Positions 20,201 through 28,519 of a stretch of 50,456 nucleotides of DNA are shown piece after piece (the stretch's first letter is position 1; every line of letters begins with the position of its first letter). The position numbers were made by a program, and so were the translations under genes. The stretch covers positions 1,564,089-1,614,544 of the forward strand of contig NZ_LMLB01000001.1 in assembly GCF_001421785.1 (NCBI RefSeq), read 5' to 3'. The DNA is from Sphingomonas sp. Leaf33 (GTDB lineage: Bacteria; Pseudomonadota; Alphaproteobacteria; Sphingomonadales; Sphingomonadaceae). Under the pieces are notes generated by a model. That model was not told the DNA's origin and ran no database searches. It was given only the letters and a program-made list of their open reading frames with translations.

Positions 20201-20277
20201 GCGCCCGTAGCTCAGCTGGATAGAGCATCAGACTACGAATCTGAGGGTCGGACGTTCGAATCGTTCCGGGCGCGCCA
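20201..20277 (+). tRNA. tRNA-Arg (anticodon ACG)
   Basis: A full cloverleaf can be drawn: acceptor GCGCCCG with CGGGCGC, D-arm GCTC...GAGC, anticodon stem TCAGA/TCTGA around loop CTACGAA (anticodon ACG), T-stem GGACG/CGTTC with loop TTCGAAT. The 3' CCA at 20275-20277 is encoded. ACG reads CGU, and CGC/CGA after adenosine-to-inosine editing. Confidence 0.96.
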
Positions 20278-20279
20278 CA

Positions 20280-20314
20280 CCCCCGCTGGACCAGCCGGTC
20301 CGGCGGGGGTTTGT
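20280..20314 (+). terminator. Rho-independent terminator of tRNA-Arg
   Basis: CCCCCGC...GGACC pairs with GGTCC...GCGGGGG (arms 20280-20292 and 20297-20309) around the loop AGCC. A T-rich run (TTTGTGTTT) follows directly. Confidence 0.85.
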
Positions 20315-20334
20315 GTTTCAAGCGACTGCCGCCC

Positions 20335-20838
20335 GTGACGATCATCCCGCTATCCGACGTTCCCGCGCCTGCGGTCGAATCGCTGCTCGATCGTGCGTTC
20401 GGTGCCGATCGGCATGGACGGACGGCCTATCGTCTGCGCGCAGGAACGGTGCCGATCGCCGCGCTGAGCTTCGCCATCCTTGACGGGGCGGACCTTGCCG
20501 GGACGATCCAGTGCTGGCCGGTGGAACTGTCCGGCGACGATGGTGCCGCCGTGCCGATGATCCTGGTCGGCCCGGTCGCGGTCGAGCCCGCCATCCAGCG
20601 CGGCGGGATCGGGCGGCAGCTGATGGCGCATATGCTTGCCGCGGCGGATGCCTCCGATATCGCCGGCGCGCGCGCGCTCATGCTAATCGGCGATCCGGAA
20701 TATTACGGCCGTTTCTTTGGCTTCACCGCGGAGGCGACGGCCGCGTGGCGCCTGCCTGGGCGGTTCGAGCCGCGTCGCCTGCTCGCCCGCGGCGACGGCG
20801 TGCCGCACCACAGCGGCGCCGTCCGCGCGCGCGTCTGA
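20335..20838 (+). CDS. GNAT-family N-acetyltransferase (YhbS-like)
   Basis: 167 aa from GTG 20335, which comes right after the tRNA terminator. The GNAT fold is recognisable by the acetyl-CoA pyrophosphate loop QRGGIGRQLMAHML (about 94-107) and by LIGDPEYYGRFFGF, which is typical of the YhbS subgroup. The acceptor is unknown. The upstream frame extends into the terminator T-run, so an earlier start is unlikely. It reads in the same direction as folB, 60 bases downstream. Confidence 0.87.
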   Translation: MTIIPLSDVPAPAVESLLDRAFGADRHGRTAYRLRAGTVPIAALSFAILDGADLAGTIQCWPVELSGDDGAAVPMILVGPVAVEPAIQRGGIGRQLMAHMLAAADASDIAGARALMLIGDPEYYGRFFGFTAEATAAWRLPGRFEPRRLLARGDGVPHHSGAVRARV

Positions 20839-20898
20839 CGGGCTTTCGCAGCCGGGCGCATCTGCTATGCGCCGCACCGATAGACAGGCGATTCCGGG

Positions 20899-21282
20899 AT
20901 GACGACCGCAGTGCATGACAGTCTGACGCTTCAGGTCCACGACCTGGAAGCCATGGTGCTGACCGGCATCTATTCCGAAGAAACGCATCTGGCGCAGCCG
21001 CTGCGCATCTCGCTCGACGTCGAGATGGATTGCCCGCCGCACTTCACGCCGGACACGCCGCTGTCGGCGTCCAAGAGTTACATGGACCTGCGCCACGCCG
21101 CGACCGAGGCGCTGCCGCAAGGCGTGCACTTCACGCTGATTGAGGGGGTCGCTGACCATATCGCCGAGACGCTGTTCCTGCAGGACCCGCGGGTGAAGCG
21201 GGTGCAGGTGAAGATCATCAAGCTGGCGATCGCCGAAGCCGGCGAATCGATCGGCATCACGCTCGTCCGGCATCGGCGCTGA
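20899..21282 (+). CDS. folB: Dihydroneopterin aldolase family protein
   Basis: 127 aa. FolB splits dihydroneopterin to 6-hydroxymethyl-dihydropterin and glycolaldehyde in folate synthesis. The family core is visible: LEAMVLTGIYSEETHLAQPLRIS, the SYMDLRHAATEAL helix, and the strand LIEGVADHIAETLFLQDPRVKRVQVKI (shown in parts: LIEGVADHIAETL, DPRVKRVQVKI). The C-terminus is shorter than in some relatives. It is followed 2 bases later by a pteridine-reductase-like gene, which supports a pterin role. An epimerase activity (FolX type) cannot be excluded. Confidence 0.85.
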   Translation: MTTAVHDSLTLQVHDLEAMVLTGIYSEETHLAQPLRISLDVEMDCPPHFTPDTPLSASKSYMDLRHAATEALPQGVHFTLIEGVADHIAETLFLQDPRVKRVQVKIIKLAIAEAGESIGITLVRHRR

Positions 21283-21284
21283 TC

Positions 21285-22028
21285 GTGCCGCTGGCACTCG
21301 TCACGGGCGGTGCGCGGCGATTGGGCGCGCGTATCGCCGCGCGACTGGCGGAAGGGGGCTATGATCTGGCGCTGCATTCGCGCAGCGGCGATGCGCCCGA
21401 AGACTGGCTGACGGCGCGGCTGGACGGGCGGCGGTGCGAGATGTTTGTCGCCGATCTGGACGATGCCGACGCGGTCACCGACCTGCCGCGCGCGGTTGCG
21501 ATGCGGTTCGGTCGGCCGATCGACCTGCTGGTCAACTGCGCGTCGCGCTTCGCCGCGATGGAGGGTGCCGAGGGCGCCTATCACGGCGTGATCGACCATC
21601 TGCGGACCAACCTGGCCGCGCCGGTCGCACTGGCGGCGGCGGTGGCCGAGGCGCAAGCGGGGAGCGCGATCGTCAACATCCTCGACCAGCGCATCGCCAA
21701 TCCGCCGGTCGACCAGTTGACCTATACGCTGTCGAAACAGGCACTGGCGGAAGCGACGCGGACCCTGGCGGTGGCGCTCGCCCCGCGGGCGCGTGTGAAC
21801 GGCGTTGCGCCGGGGCTGGTGCTGCCGACAGAGGACTATGCGCCGGGGCAGGTCGAGCGGGTCGGGGCGCTGATGCCGCTCGGCCGCAACGCGCGGGCGG
21901 AGGAAGTCGCCGATGCCGTGTTCTGGCTGGCGCAGGCGCAGGCCGTGACGGGGCAGGTGATCTTCGTCGATGGCGGTGCGCATCTGAAGAGCTTCGAGCG
22001 CGACTTCGTGCATCTGGCGCGCGACTGA
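21285..22028 (+). CDS. SDR oxidoreductase, pteridine reductase/FolM-like
   Basis: 247 aa. A short-chain dehydrogenase with the N-terminal nucleotide motif TGGARRLG, whose Arg pair is typical of NADPH-using pteridine reductases (PTR1, FolM). The active-site pattern D-Q-R then Y-T-L-S-K (NILDQR, YTLSKQAL) also fits that subgroup rather than the usual Ser-Tyr-Lys enzymes. FolM/PTR1 enzymes reduce dihydromonapterin or dihydrofolate to the tetrahydro form. It starts with GTG 2 bases after the folB stop. Substrate assignment is inferred from these motifs and the neighbour. Confidence 0.82.
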   Translation: MPLALVTGGARRLGARIAARLAEGGYDLALHSRSGDAPEDWLTARLDGRRCEMFVADLDDADAVTDLPRAVAMRFGRPIDLLVNCASRFAAMEGAEGAYHGVIDHLRTNLAAPVALAAAVAEAQAGSAIVNILDQRIANPPVDQLTYTLSKQALAEATRTLAVALAPRARVNGVAPGLVLPTEDYAPGQVERVGALMPLGRNARAEEVADAVFWLAQAQAVTGQVIFVDGGAHLKSFERDFVHLARD

Positions 22029-22043
22029 CGCCAAGGGCCGGGT

Positions 22044-22718
22044 TCAGAGCGTCGCTTCGATCGCCCGCGCGGCGGCATCGGGATCTTCGGCCTGGGTGAT
22101 CGGGCGGCCGACGACCAGGATTGACGCGCCGCCATCGAGCGCGGCGCGCGGCGTCACGACGCGCTTCTGGTCGCCCGCGATCCCGTTGGCCGGTCGGACG
22201 CCAGGCACGACGAAAAACCCCGATGGCCATGCCTTGTGCGCCGCCTTTACCTCTTCGCCCGAGCAGACGACGCCGTCGATCCCGGCCTCGCGTGCGAGTT
22301 CGGTCAGGCGAATGACCTGTTCGTGCGGATCGGCGGCGAGACCGATGGAGGTGAGATCGCTGCCGTCCAGGCTGGTCAGCACCGTCACCGCGACGACCTT
22401 CGTGCCCACCGGAGCCGCGGCCTTGGCATCCTCCAACATCGCGCGGCCGCCACTGGCGTGAACGGTCAGGATGGCGGGCTCCAGCGGACGCAGCGACTGG
22501 ATCGCCTTTGCGACGGTATTGGGAATGTCGTGGAATTTCAGGTCGAGGAAGATCGGCAGGCCGATGTCGGCCATCTCGCGCACCCCGGCACGGCCGTTCG
22601 CCATGAAGAATTCCAGGCCCAGCTTCAGTCCGCCGACGTGATTGCGGACGCGCTGGGCGATCGCCTTGGCCCGGGCGAGATCGGGGGTGTCGAGTGCGAC
22701 GTAGAGCCGCGAGCTCAT
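22044..22718 (-). CDS. pyrF: Orotidine 5'-phosphate decarboxylase
   Basis: 224 aa. It converts OMP to UMP, the last step of de novo pyrimidine synthesis. The catalytic tetrad is visible: Asp10 (YVALD), Lys32 (GLKLG) and D59-x-K61-x-x-D64 in LDLKFHDIPNTV. The phosphate-binding PGVRP and ILVVGRPIT segments close the barrel. Its ATG overlaps the stop of the LapA-like gene by ATGA, so it is the last gene of a minus-strand operon. It is convergent with the SDR gene at 21285. Confidence 0.96.
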   Translation of the reverse strand: MSSRLYVALDTPDLARAKAIAQRVRNHVGGLKLGLEFFMANGRAGVREMADIGLPIFLDLKFHDIPNTVAKAIQSLRPLEPAILTVHASGGRAMLEDAKAAAPVGTKVVAVTVLTSLDGSDLTSIGLAADPHEQVIRLTELAREAGIDGVVCSGEEVKAAHKAWPSGFFVVPGVRPANGIAGDQKRVVTPRAALDGGASILVVGRPITQAEDPDAAARAIEATL

Positions 22719-23068
22719 GACAGCGGGCTCATCCCGGCAACCGGTGGCACGGGATCGCCGTCAGCCGCGGGGATCGCGCTCACCGGGGTCGTCGCAGGCG
22801 GCGTCGGCGTCGCGACGGCGACACGCAGGTCGGCAACCGTCCGTTCGCTGGTCGCGAGTCGCTGCGCCAGTCGCCAGCGGATCGCACGCTGCCACAGCCA
22901 CGTCGGGACCAGGCCGAGCAGGAAACACGCCAGCATTAACAACGGCTTGTTGATGTCGACGAGCAGCCCGCCCCACAGGCGGATGTCGACACTCGTCCAG
23001 TTGTTGAAGGCGAAGGCCACCGCCAGACCGACGGTGAACACGATCAGCAACGTCTTGAGGAACTGCAT
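22715..23068 (-). CDS. LapA-like/DUF1049 inner-membrane protein
   Basis: 117 aa. Two membrane helices (LKTLLIVFTVGLAVAFAF and LLMLACFLLGLVPTWLW) separated by the short loop NNWTSVDIRLWGG fit the LapA family. A coiled-coil/Pro-rich cytoplasmic tail follows. E. coli LapA works with LapB in regulating LpxC turnover; no lapB is present here, so that role is only suggested. In alphaproteobacteria this gene often sits directly before pyrF, as here (ATGA overlap). Confidence 0.82.
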   Translation of the reverse strand: MQFLKTLLIVFTVGLAVAFAFNNWTSVDIRLWGGLLVDINKPLLMLACFLLGLVPTWLWQRAIRWRLAQRLATSERTVADLRVAVATPTPPATTPVSAIPAADGDPVPPVAGMSPLS

Positions 23069-23106
23069 GGGATGACCCTATGCACGGTTTTCAGATTTGA
23101 CCAGTC

Positions 23107-25383
23107 CTACCCAATCTCGCGGCGCAACGCCTCGAACAGGCCGGGGATCGCGGTCAGGCGCTCTTCCTCCGCCGCCAGGATGGCCACGAACGCGTCGCGC
23201 TTGATCGCGGCGATGCGACCGGGCTTCAGCCGGGCGCTGGCAGGCAGGGTCGAGACGACGATGTCGATCAGCCGGTCGGCGCCGTGCAGCCGGCCCCACA
23301 GATAGTCGTTCTCTCGGTACGCGCGGCTGAAGAAGGCGCCGAAATTGTGGAACTGCGTGCCTTTCAGCGTCGCGGCCGCGCCGCCTTCGCGGATGGCGGT
23401 CGCGTCGTCGGGGGAGATGCGATCGACCCTTACGGGATCGAACTCGTCCAGCCCCTCGCCCTGCAACATCGGCAGCGTCGCGATGTCGTAGAAAGGGAAG
23501 CCGAGGTAGCCGAGCAGCAGCGGGCGGCGCAGATCGCGGGGCAGGGCGGTCAGGCCGACCGACAGGCGCTGGTCGGTGCGTTCGTCGATCGCGGGCAGGT
23601 CCATCGCGGCGTCCAGCGCAGCAAGCATGGCCGAGGGATCGGCCGAGATGCGGCGGACATCGGGGCGCAGCGCGGCAAAGGCATCGCTGCGTTCGAGGTC
23701 GAGATATTCCGCAAGCGAGGCATAGACCGCCTCGCGCACCGGGCCGAGCATGGCGTCGATGCCGACATCGTCCATCTCGGCCAGCCGTCGCGCCATCAGC
23801 CGCAACCGGCGGATGCGAAAGCCGAGGTCGAACTGGCGCAGGACGGTGACGATGGGCGACGTCGTCGAAAGCTCCGCGGCAGTGTCCATGGTGACACCGC
23901 GATCGGCAAAGGCTCGCTCGACCGCGGTGCGGATGCGCCGCGCGCCGTCGGGTCCGGTATCGCCGCCTGCGCGCGCCAGCGTCGCGACGGTGCCTGCGGT
24001 CACGTCGGCGAGCTTCAGCCGGGCATAGGCCGCATAGGTCAGCCCGGCGTCCTTTGCCGCGGCGACCTGCGCGCGGCGGCGCCAGGCGTTGAGCCGCGCA
24101 GGTGTCGGGTAGTCGAGCAGCAATGTGTAGCCGAACAGCTTGCTGACCGCGGTCTCGACGTCGCCGCGCAGGCCCGCGAGGATCGCACGCAACCGCTCGA
24201 CCCGCGCGGTGCGGGCGTCGATCGCGTCGAGATTGTCGCGGATCGGTTGCTGGCGCGGCAGTTCGCTGACCGCGCCGATGATAGTCTGGAAGAAGCCGGG
24301 CGACGCGACCTTCGACAGCCCCAGGTTGAAGTCATAGCCGGGAACGGGGTCGATGTAGACGAAGCGGCGGTCGATCTGTCGCTTGGCCGGCCGGTCACGC
24401 AGCGCGTCGATCGCCGGGCGGAACGGCGCGTTGGCGAGGACCGATCCGTCGATCAGCACCGCGCTATCGACCGCGTTGACCGCGACGTGACGCGGCAGCA
24501 CACGCTTGAGGAACGCCGCGCGCCCTGGCCAGCGCCGCTCGCGCTCCGCCAGCACCGCGTCGACCTCCGCGACTTTCAATGGCGGAAAGGCGCCGGGAAA
24601 GCTGGAGGTCGCGCGCGCGGCGAGCGCCAGTTCGGGCGCGTCGCCGAGCCGACCGTCGCCGTCGTCGGAGAAGGGGAAGACCAGCCGATGTTCGGTTTCG
24701 ACCACTTCACTCGGCGAATTGAGCCGGAGCCGCTCGGGATGGCCGCGGAAATCGGTGACGGTGACGAACAGGTCGAGCGGTTGTCCCGGCGGCAGCAGGC
24801 GCCGACCGGCCGGACCCGCCGCCATGGCGTCGAGCGCATCGAGAAGCATATGCGTCAGCCGCGCGCCGCCGAACGGGGGTTCGAACCAGCGGGCGCGCAC
24901 GAAATGCTGGAGCTTGCGCGACACCTCCTCGCGCGACCCGGGCTCGACCGTGCCCTCGATATGGTTCCGGTCGGCCACCATCCACGCCAGCGGTGTCGCC
25001 CAAATCTTGGAAAAGCGGTCGGGCGCGGCATCGGGGTCGAGCAGCGCCTCGATATCGGCATTCTCCAGCCACATCGTCGTCAACGGTTCCAGCGACTGGC
25101 CGGTCGCCAGCGCCTGCGCCAGGAATATGCCGTTGATGCCGCCCGCACTCGCGCCCGCGATGATGTCGGGCAGGATGCGCAGTCGGACGCCGGCTTGCTG
25201 CGCGATCTCCTCGAGCAGCGCGTGATAGACGCCTTCCGACCCGGTGCCGGGTGTCTCGCCGTCCTGGAAGTTGCGGCTCGCACACGCCAACCGCCAGATT
25301 TCCCCGGTGATGCCGTGCATGTACACGGCCAGGCTGACCCCGCCGTAGCAGATCAGCGCCAGCCGCAATTCCTTCTCGCGCAT
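23107..25383 (-). CDS. Patatin-like phospholipase protein with DUF3376-type C-terminus
   Basis: 758 aa. The patatin domain has the oxyanion glycine pair in CYGGVSLAVYMHGITGEIW (13-30), the nucleophile Ser79 in GASAGGI, and Asp312 in LIDGSVLANAP, where patatins more often have DGG. The C-terminal 350 residues are helical and match the long DUF3376 form. Such proteins hydrolyse membrane lipids or acyl esters. ATG 25383 was chosen over a 175-codon upstream extension because the family starts at this motif and GAGGG lies just upstream; the extension overlaps the EEP gene. It is preceded 14 bases away by the EEP gene and followed 38 bases later by the LapA-like gene. Confidence 0.88.
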   Translation of the reverse strand: MREKELRLALICYGGVSLAVYMHGITGEIWRLACASRNFQDGETPGTGSEGVYHALLEEIAQQAGVRLRILPDIIAGASAGGINGIFLAQALATGQSLEPLTTMWLENADIEALLDPDAAPDRFSKIWATPLAWMVADRNHIEGTVEPGSREEVSRKLQHFVRARWFEPPFGGARLTHMLLDALDAMAAGPAGRRLLPPGQPLDLFVTVTDFRGHPERLRLNSPSEVVETEHRLVFPFSDDGDGRLGDAPELALAARATSSFPGAFPPLKVAEVDAVLAERERRWPGRAAFLKRVLPRHVAVNAVDSAVLIDGSVLANAPFRPAIDALRDRPAKRQIDRRFVYIDPVPGYDFNLGLSKVASPGFFQTIIGAVSELPRQQPIRDNLDAIDARTARVERLRAILAGLRGDVETAVSKLFGYTLLLDYPTPARLNAWRRRAQVAAAKDAGLTYAAYARLKLADVTAGTVATLARAGGDTGPDGARRIRTAVERAFADRGVTMDTAAELSTTSPIVTVLRQFDLGFRIRRLRLMARRLAEMDDVGIDAMLGPVREAVYASLAEYLDLERSDAFAALRPDVRRISADPSAMLAALDAAMDLPAIDERTDQRLSVGLTALPRDLRRPLLLGYLGFPFYDIATLPMLQGEGLDEFDPVRVDRISPDDATAIREGGAAATLKGTQFHNFGAFFSRAYRENDYLWGRLHGADRLIDIVVSTLPASARLKPGRIAAIKRDAFVAILAAEEERLTAIPGLFEALRREIG

Positions 25384-25397
25384 CGGCCCTCGGTCTC

Positions 25398-26093
25398 TCA
25401 GGCGAGGTCGAGCCGCGCCCAGATCGGAAGATGATCCGAAGCGGTGCGCGCGGCAAGACTGGCGTGGACGCCGCAGTCGACGATCCGCCAGTCGCGCGAG
25501 ACGAGAATGCGGTCGAGCCGGGCGACCGGCCGGCGGGCGTGGAAGCTGGGGCCGGTTTCGGCACTGGTGAAATCGCGGCAGAAGTCCTTCAGGCACCCGG
25601 CGGCGCGGGTCCATTCGTTGAGGTCGCCCATCATCACCGTCGGATAGTGCACCGCAGATGCAGCGAGATGCGCCAGGATCGCGTGCGCCTGCCGCCGCCG
25701 CCACAGCCCCGACAGGTCGAGGTGCATCCCGACGACGCGTAAGGGCGTGCCGTTGACGCGGACATCCGCCATGACCGCACCGCGCGGCTCGAGCGTCGGC
25801 AGGTGGATCGGCTCGCAGTCGGAAACGACCGCGTCCTTGCGCACCAGCAGCGCGTTGCCGTGCCAGCCCATCGACTGGGTGCGGACGCCGACCGGCAGTG
25901 CCTTCCACGGACTGTGTTCGTCGAGCAGATGCGGGGAGATGACACCGGCGCGGGTACCGAAGCGGCGATCGGCCTCCTGCAGCGCGATGACGTCGGCGTC
26001 GATTTCGCGCAGGACCTCCAACACGCGCATGGGATCGCGGCGGCGATCGGTGCCTATCGCCTTGCGCATGTTATAGGACGCGACGGTGATCAT
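25398..26093 (-). CDS. Endonuclease/exonuclease/phosphatase-family protein
   Basis: 231 aa. The EEP metal site is visible: N8 in VASYNMRKAIG, E in VIALQEADRRFG, H in VGMHLDLSG, GDLNEW, and the C-terminal SDHLPIW. Members hydrolyse phosphodiesters of nucleic acids, phosphoinositides or sphingomyelin. There is no signal peptide. The neighbouring patatin-like lipase makes a phospholipid substrate attractive, but this is an inference only. It lies 22 bases after the stop of the 61-aa protein gene. Confidence 0.9.
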   Translation of the reverse strand: MITVASYNMRKAIGTDRRRDPMRVLEVLREIDADVIALQEADRRFGTRAGVISPHLLDEHSPWKALPVGVRTQSMGWHGNALLVRKDAVVSDCEPIHLPTLEPRGAVMADVRVNGTPLRVVGMHLDLSGLWRRRQAHAILAHLAASAVHYPTVMMGDLNEWTRAAGCLKDFCRDFTSAETGPSFHARRPVARLDRILVSRDWRIVDCGVHASLAARTASDHLPIWARLDLA

Positions 26094-26115
26094 GCGGGAC
26101 GCAGCGGCCGTGGCG

Positions 26116-26301
26116 TCATCCGCCCTCGGGTGTCTGGAGCCGCGCTTCGGCGGCGGCAGCGGTAAGGCTGCGCGCGGTGCCGTCGGCAGCGTCAGGCGTC
26201 ATCGCCACTGCGACCCCGTTCGGCCCGTCGAGCACGACTACACCGTCCTCGGCGACGGCATGACCGGGTTCATCCTCGGGGCGATGGCGATGATCGGTCA
26301 T
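26116..26301 (-). CDS. Small conserved-looking hypothetical protein
   Basis: 61 aa: an acidic/His-rich start (MTDHRHRPEDEPGHAVAEDG), a hydrophobic strand VVVLDGPNGVAVAMTPDAA, then an Ala-rich helix. It has no known motif. It fits as the first gene of the minus-strand operon leading to pyrF. Its codon pattern (strong third-position GC) supports a real gene. I have the impression of similar short proteins in sphingomonads; function unknown. Confidence 0.6.
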   Translation of the reverse strand: MTDHRHRPEDEPGHAVAEDGVVVLDGPNGVAVAMTPDAADGTARSLTAAAAEARLQTPEGG

Positions 26302-26353
26302 GACGCGGCTCCAGCACGAAATCCTTGCAACAGTGAACGGTTGATTGTGGCCG

Positions 26354-27706
26354 TTAGTTTCGTGGGAGCGGCAGCGTGATCGTCGCAGCCAAGCCGCCGC
26401 CGTCGCGATTGGTGAGGGTCAGCGTGCCGCCGATTTCCTGGACGATCGCGCGCGCAAGCGCGAGGCCCAGGCCGATCCCCCCGGTATCGCGGTTGCGCGA
26501 TGTCTCGACGCGGATGAACGGTTCGAACACATGTGCCAGCCGGTCCTCCGGGATGCCGGGGCCGCGATCGAGCACGGCGATGCAGGCGCCGTCCGGACGC
26601 CGCTCGACGACGACTTCCGCGCTGCCGGCGTATTTGATCGCATTCTCGACCAGGTTGCGCACCGCGCGCCGCATCATCGCCGGTCGCACGCGCCAGGGCA
26701 GGCGGTCGGCATCGCGCGTCTCGACGTCGTGACCCAGGTCGCGGAAATCCTCCGCCACCGCGTCGACCAGCGCGGCGAGATCGACTTCCGACGGCGGCTC
26801 GCTCGACCGGCCGAGGCGTGCGAGCGACAGGATGTCCTCCAGCATCCGCGCCATCTCGTCGACGGTATCGGCCATGCGCTGGCGATCGTCGTCGTCCTCG
26901 ACCGATTCGATGCGGACGCGCAGCGCGGCGAGCGGGGTACGCAGGTCATGGCCGATCGCGCCCAGCATCCGGTCCTTTTCATCGAGCATCGCGGTCACCC
27001 GCGTGCCGAGCGTGTTGTAGGCGGCGATGACCGCGCGGACATCGGCGGGCCCGCGTTCCTCGACTGGAGCGGTCGCCTCGCCGGGGCGAAAGGCGCGCGC
27101 GGCGGACGCCAGGTCGCGCAGCGGTCGCGACATCCGCCGCCCGATCCAGATGACCGGCAACAGGATCATGCCGTACAGGATCATCGTCTGGGTCAGCAGC
27201 GCGATCAGCAGGCGCGGGCCCGGCTGGGGCCAGGGCGCCCGCACCGCGACCCACCGCCCATCGGGCTGTTCGACTGCGATCATCATCTGGGCCGGACGAT
27301 TGTAGTGGCGGGCGCCCTTCCATCCCGCGCGATCGGTGCCCTGGTCGCTCTGGTTGAGCTGTCCGGTATCGACACGGCGATAAGTGACCCCCTGCTCGGT
27401 CAACTGGCGGCGAACCTCGGCGGCTAGCTCGGGATCGCGTTTCACGACGACGGGCAGGATCGGATTTGCCGGAAACCGCCTGACGCGCCCCCGATCGGCC
27501 ACCAGGTCGCGACCGCCCTCGACTTCGCGATCGAGCGCGTCGGCGATGCGGATCGCGGCCGGGCGGGCGGCCTGTAGGACCCGCGCCTTCGATCGTTCGT
27601 TCAGGATCAGGCCGAAATTGATCGCCTGCGCGACGAACAGCGCGAGCGCGATCAGGACGGCCATCTGGCTGGCGAGACTGCGTGGCCAGGGTCGCCACGC
27701 CTTCAC
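26354..27706 (-). CDS. EnvZ-type sensor histidine kinase
   Basis: 450 aa. Two membrane helices (about 11-33 and 155-180) bracket a periplasmic domain of about 120 residues. A HAMP segment (GRRMSRPLRDLASAARAF) leads to HisKA with the phosphoacceptor His253 in GAIGHDLRTPLAAL. The HATPase_c domain shows NLVENAIKYAG, DRGPGIP, FEPFIRVE and GIGLGLALAR. It senses an envelope signal and phosphorylates the adjacent OmpR-type regulator. The GTG at 27706 overlaps the regulator's stop (GTGA), the usual coupling of a regulator-kinase pair. Upstream codons in the frame lie inside the regulator. Confidence 0.93.
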   Translation of the reverse strand: MKAWRPWPRSLASQMAVLIALALFVAQAINFGLILNERSKARVLQAARPAAIRIADALDREVEGGRDLVADRGRVRRFPANPILPVVVKRDPELAAEVRRQLTEQGVTYRRVDTGQLNQSDQGTDRAGWKGARHYNRPAQMMIAVEQPDGRWVAVRAPWPQPGPRLLIALLTQTMILYGMILLPVIWIGRRMSRPLRDLASAARAFRPGEATAPVEERGPADVRAVIAAYNTLGTRVTAMLDEKDRMLGAIGHDLRTPLAALRVRIESVEDDDDRQRMADTVDEMARMLEDILSLARLGRSSEPPSEVDLAALVDAVAEDFRDLGHDVETRDADRLPWRVRPAMMRRAVRNLVENAIKYAGSAEVVVERRPDGACIAVLDRGPGIPEDRLAHVFEPFIRVETSRNRDTGGIGLGLALARAIVQEIGGTLTLTNRDGGGLAATITLPLPRN

Positions 27707-28434
27707 AACCGCGTGACCTCGGCCGCAAGCGTGTAGCCGCCGCCCCACACGGTCTTGATCAACTGCGGGTTCTTTGCATCGGGCTCGATCTTCTTGCGCA
27801 GCCGGCTGACCTGATTGTCGATCGCGCGATCGAAAGCTGCGGCCTCGCGCCCCTGCGTCAGGTCGAGCAACTGGTCCCGCGTCAGGACCTGACGCGGGCG
27901 CGTAACCAGCGCGTGGAGCAGATTATACTCACCGGTCGACAGCGGCACTGCCACGCCTTCGCGATCGACCAGGTTGCGCTCGCCGGTCTTCAGCACCCAG
28001 CCGGCGAAGGCGAAGCTGCCGGTTTCGGGGGCGTGCTGGCGCGTGCCGCCAGCAGCGACGCGGCGCAGCACGACCTTGATCCGGGCGGCCAGCTCACGCG
28101 GGGAAAACGGCTTCACGACATAATCGTCGGCACCCATTTCCAGCCCGACGATGCGGTCGGTCTCCTCACTCTTGGCGGTCAGCAGGATGACGGGTGTCTC
28201 GCTCGTCGCGCGGATGTGGCGGCAGAGCGACAGGCCGTCCTCACCCGGCATCATGATGTCGAGCACGACGAGGTCGATCGCATACGCGTTGAGGCGCGCG
28301 CGCGCCGCCTCGGCATCGCCGACCTGCGTCACGCGAAAGCCCTGTTTCGTCAGATATTGCGCCAGCGGCTCGCGGATCGAGCGTTCGTCGTCGACGAGCA
28401 GCAGATGGGGCAGGTCGGGGGAGGCCATGGTCAT
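27703..28434 (-). CDS. OmpR/PhoB-family response regulator
   Basis: 243 aa. The receiver has the acidic pair D15-D16 (LLLVDDERSI), the phosphoacceptor Asp59 (VVLDIMMPG), Thr86 and Lys108 (YVVKPF). The C-terminal winged helix (about 150-238) has LSTGEYNLLHALV, DRAIDNQVSRLRKKIE and KTVWGGGYTL, as in OmpR. The start could be ATG 28434 (MTMASPD) or 28428 (MASPD); neither has a strong ribosome site. It follows the EF-hand gene by 85 bases and precedes the kinase with overlap. Direct repeats before the EF-hand gene are candidate binding sites. Confidence 0.93.
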   Translation of the reverse strand: MTMASPDLPHLLLVDDERSIREPLAQYLTKQGFRVTQVGDAEAARARLNAYAIDLVVLDIMMPGEDGLSLCRHIRATSETPVILLTAKSEETDRIVGLEMGADDYVVKPFSPRELAARIKVVLRRVAAGGTRQHAPETGSFAFAGWVLKTGERNLVDREGVAVPLSTGEYNLLHALVTRPRQVLTRDQLLDLTQGREAAAFDRAIDNQVSRLRKKIEPDAKNPQLIKTVWGGGYTLAAEVTRL

Positions 28435-28519
28435 GTCGGTAACCGCGTCGAGTGGGATTGACCACCGGCGGACCGGCACGCGTGGGAGGAGCCGCGTAGC
28501 CGATCCGGCGGTGGGCCAG

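Noticed and set aside
23284..25434. Plus-strand open frame of 716 codons opposite the patatin gene
   Set aside because: Composition is Arg/Gln/Asp-rich with no fold signature, while the minus strand carries clear patatin motifs over the same bases.
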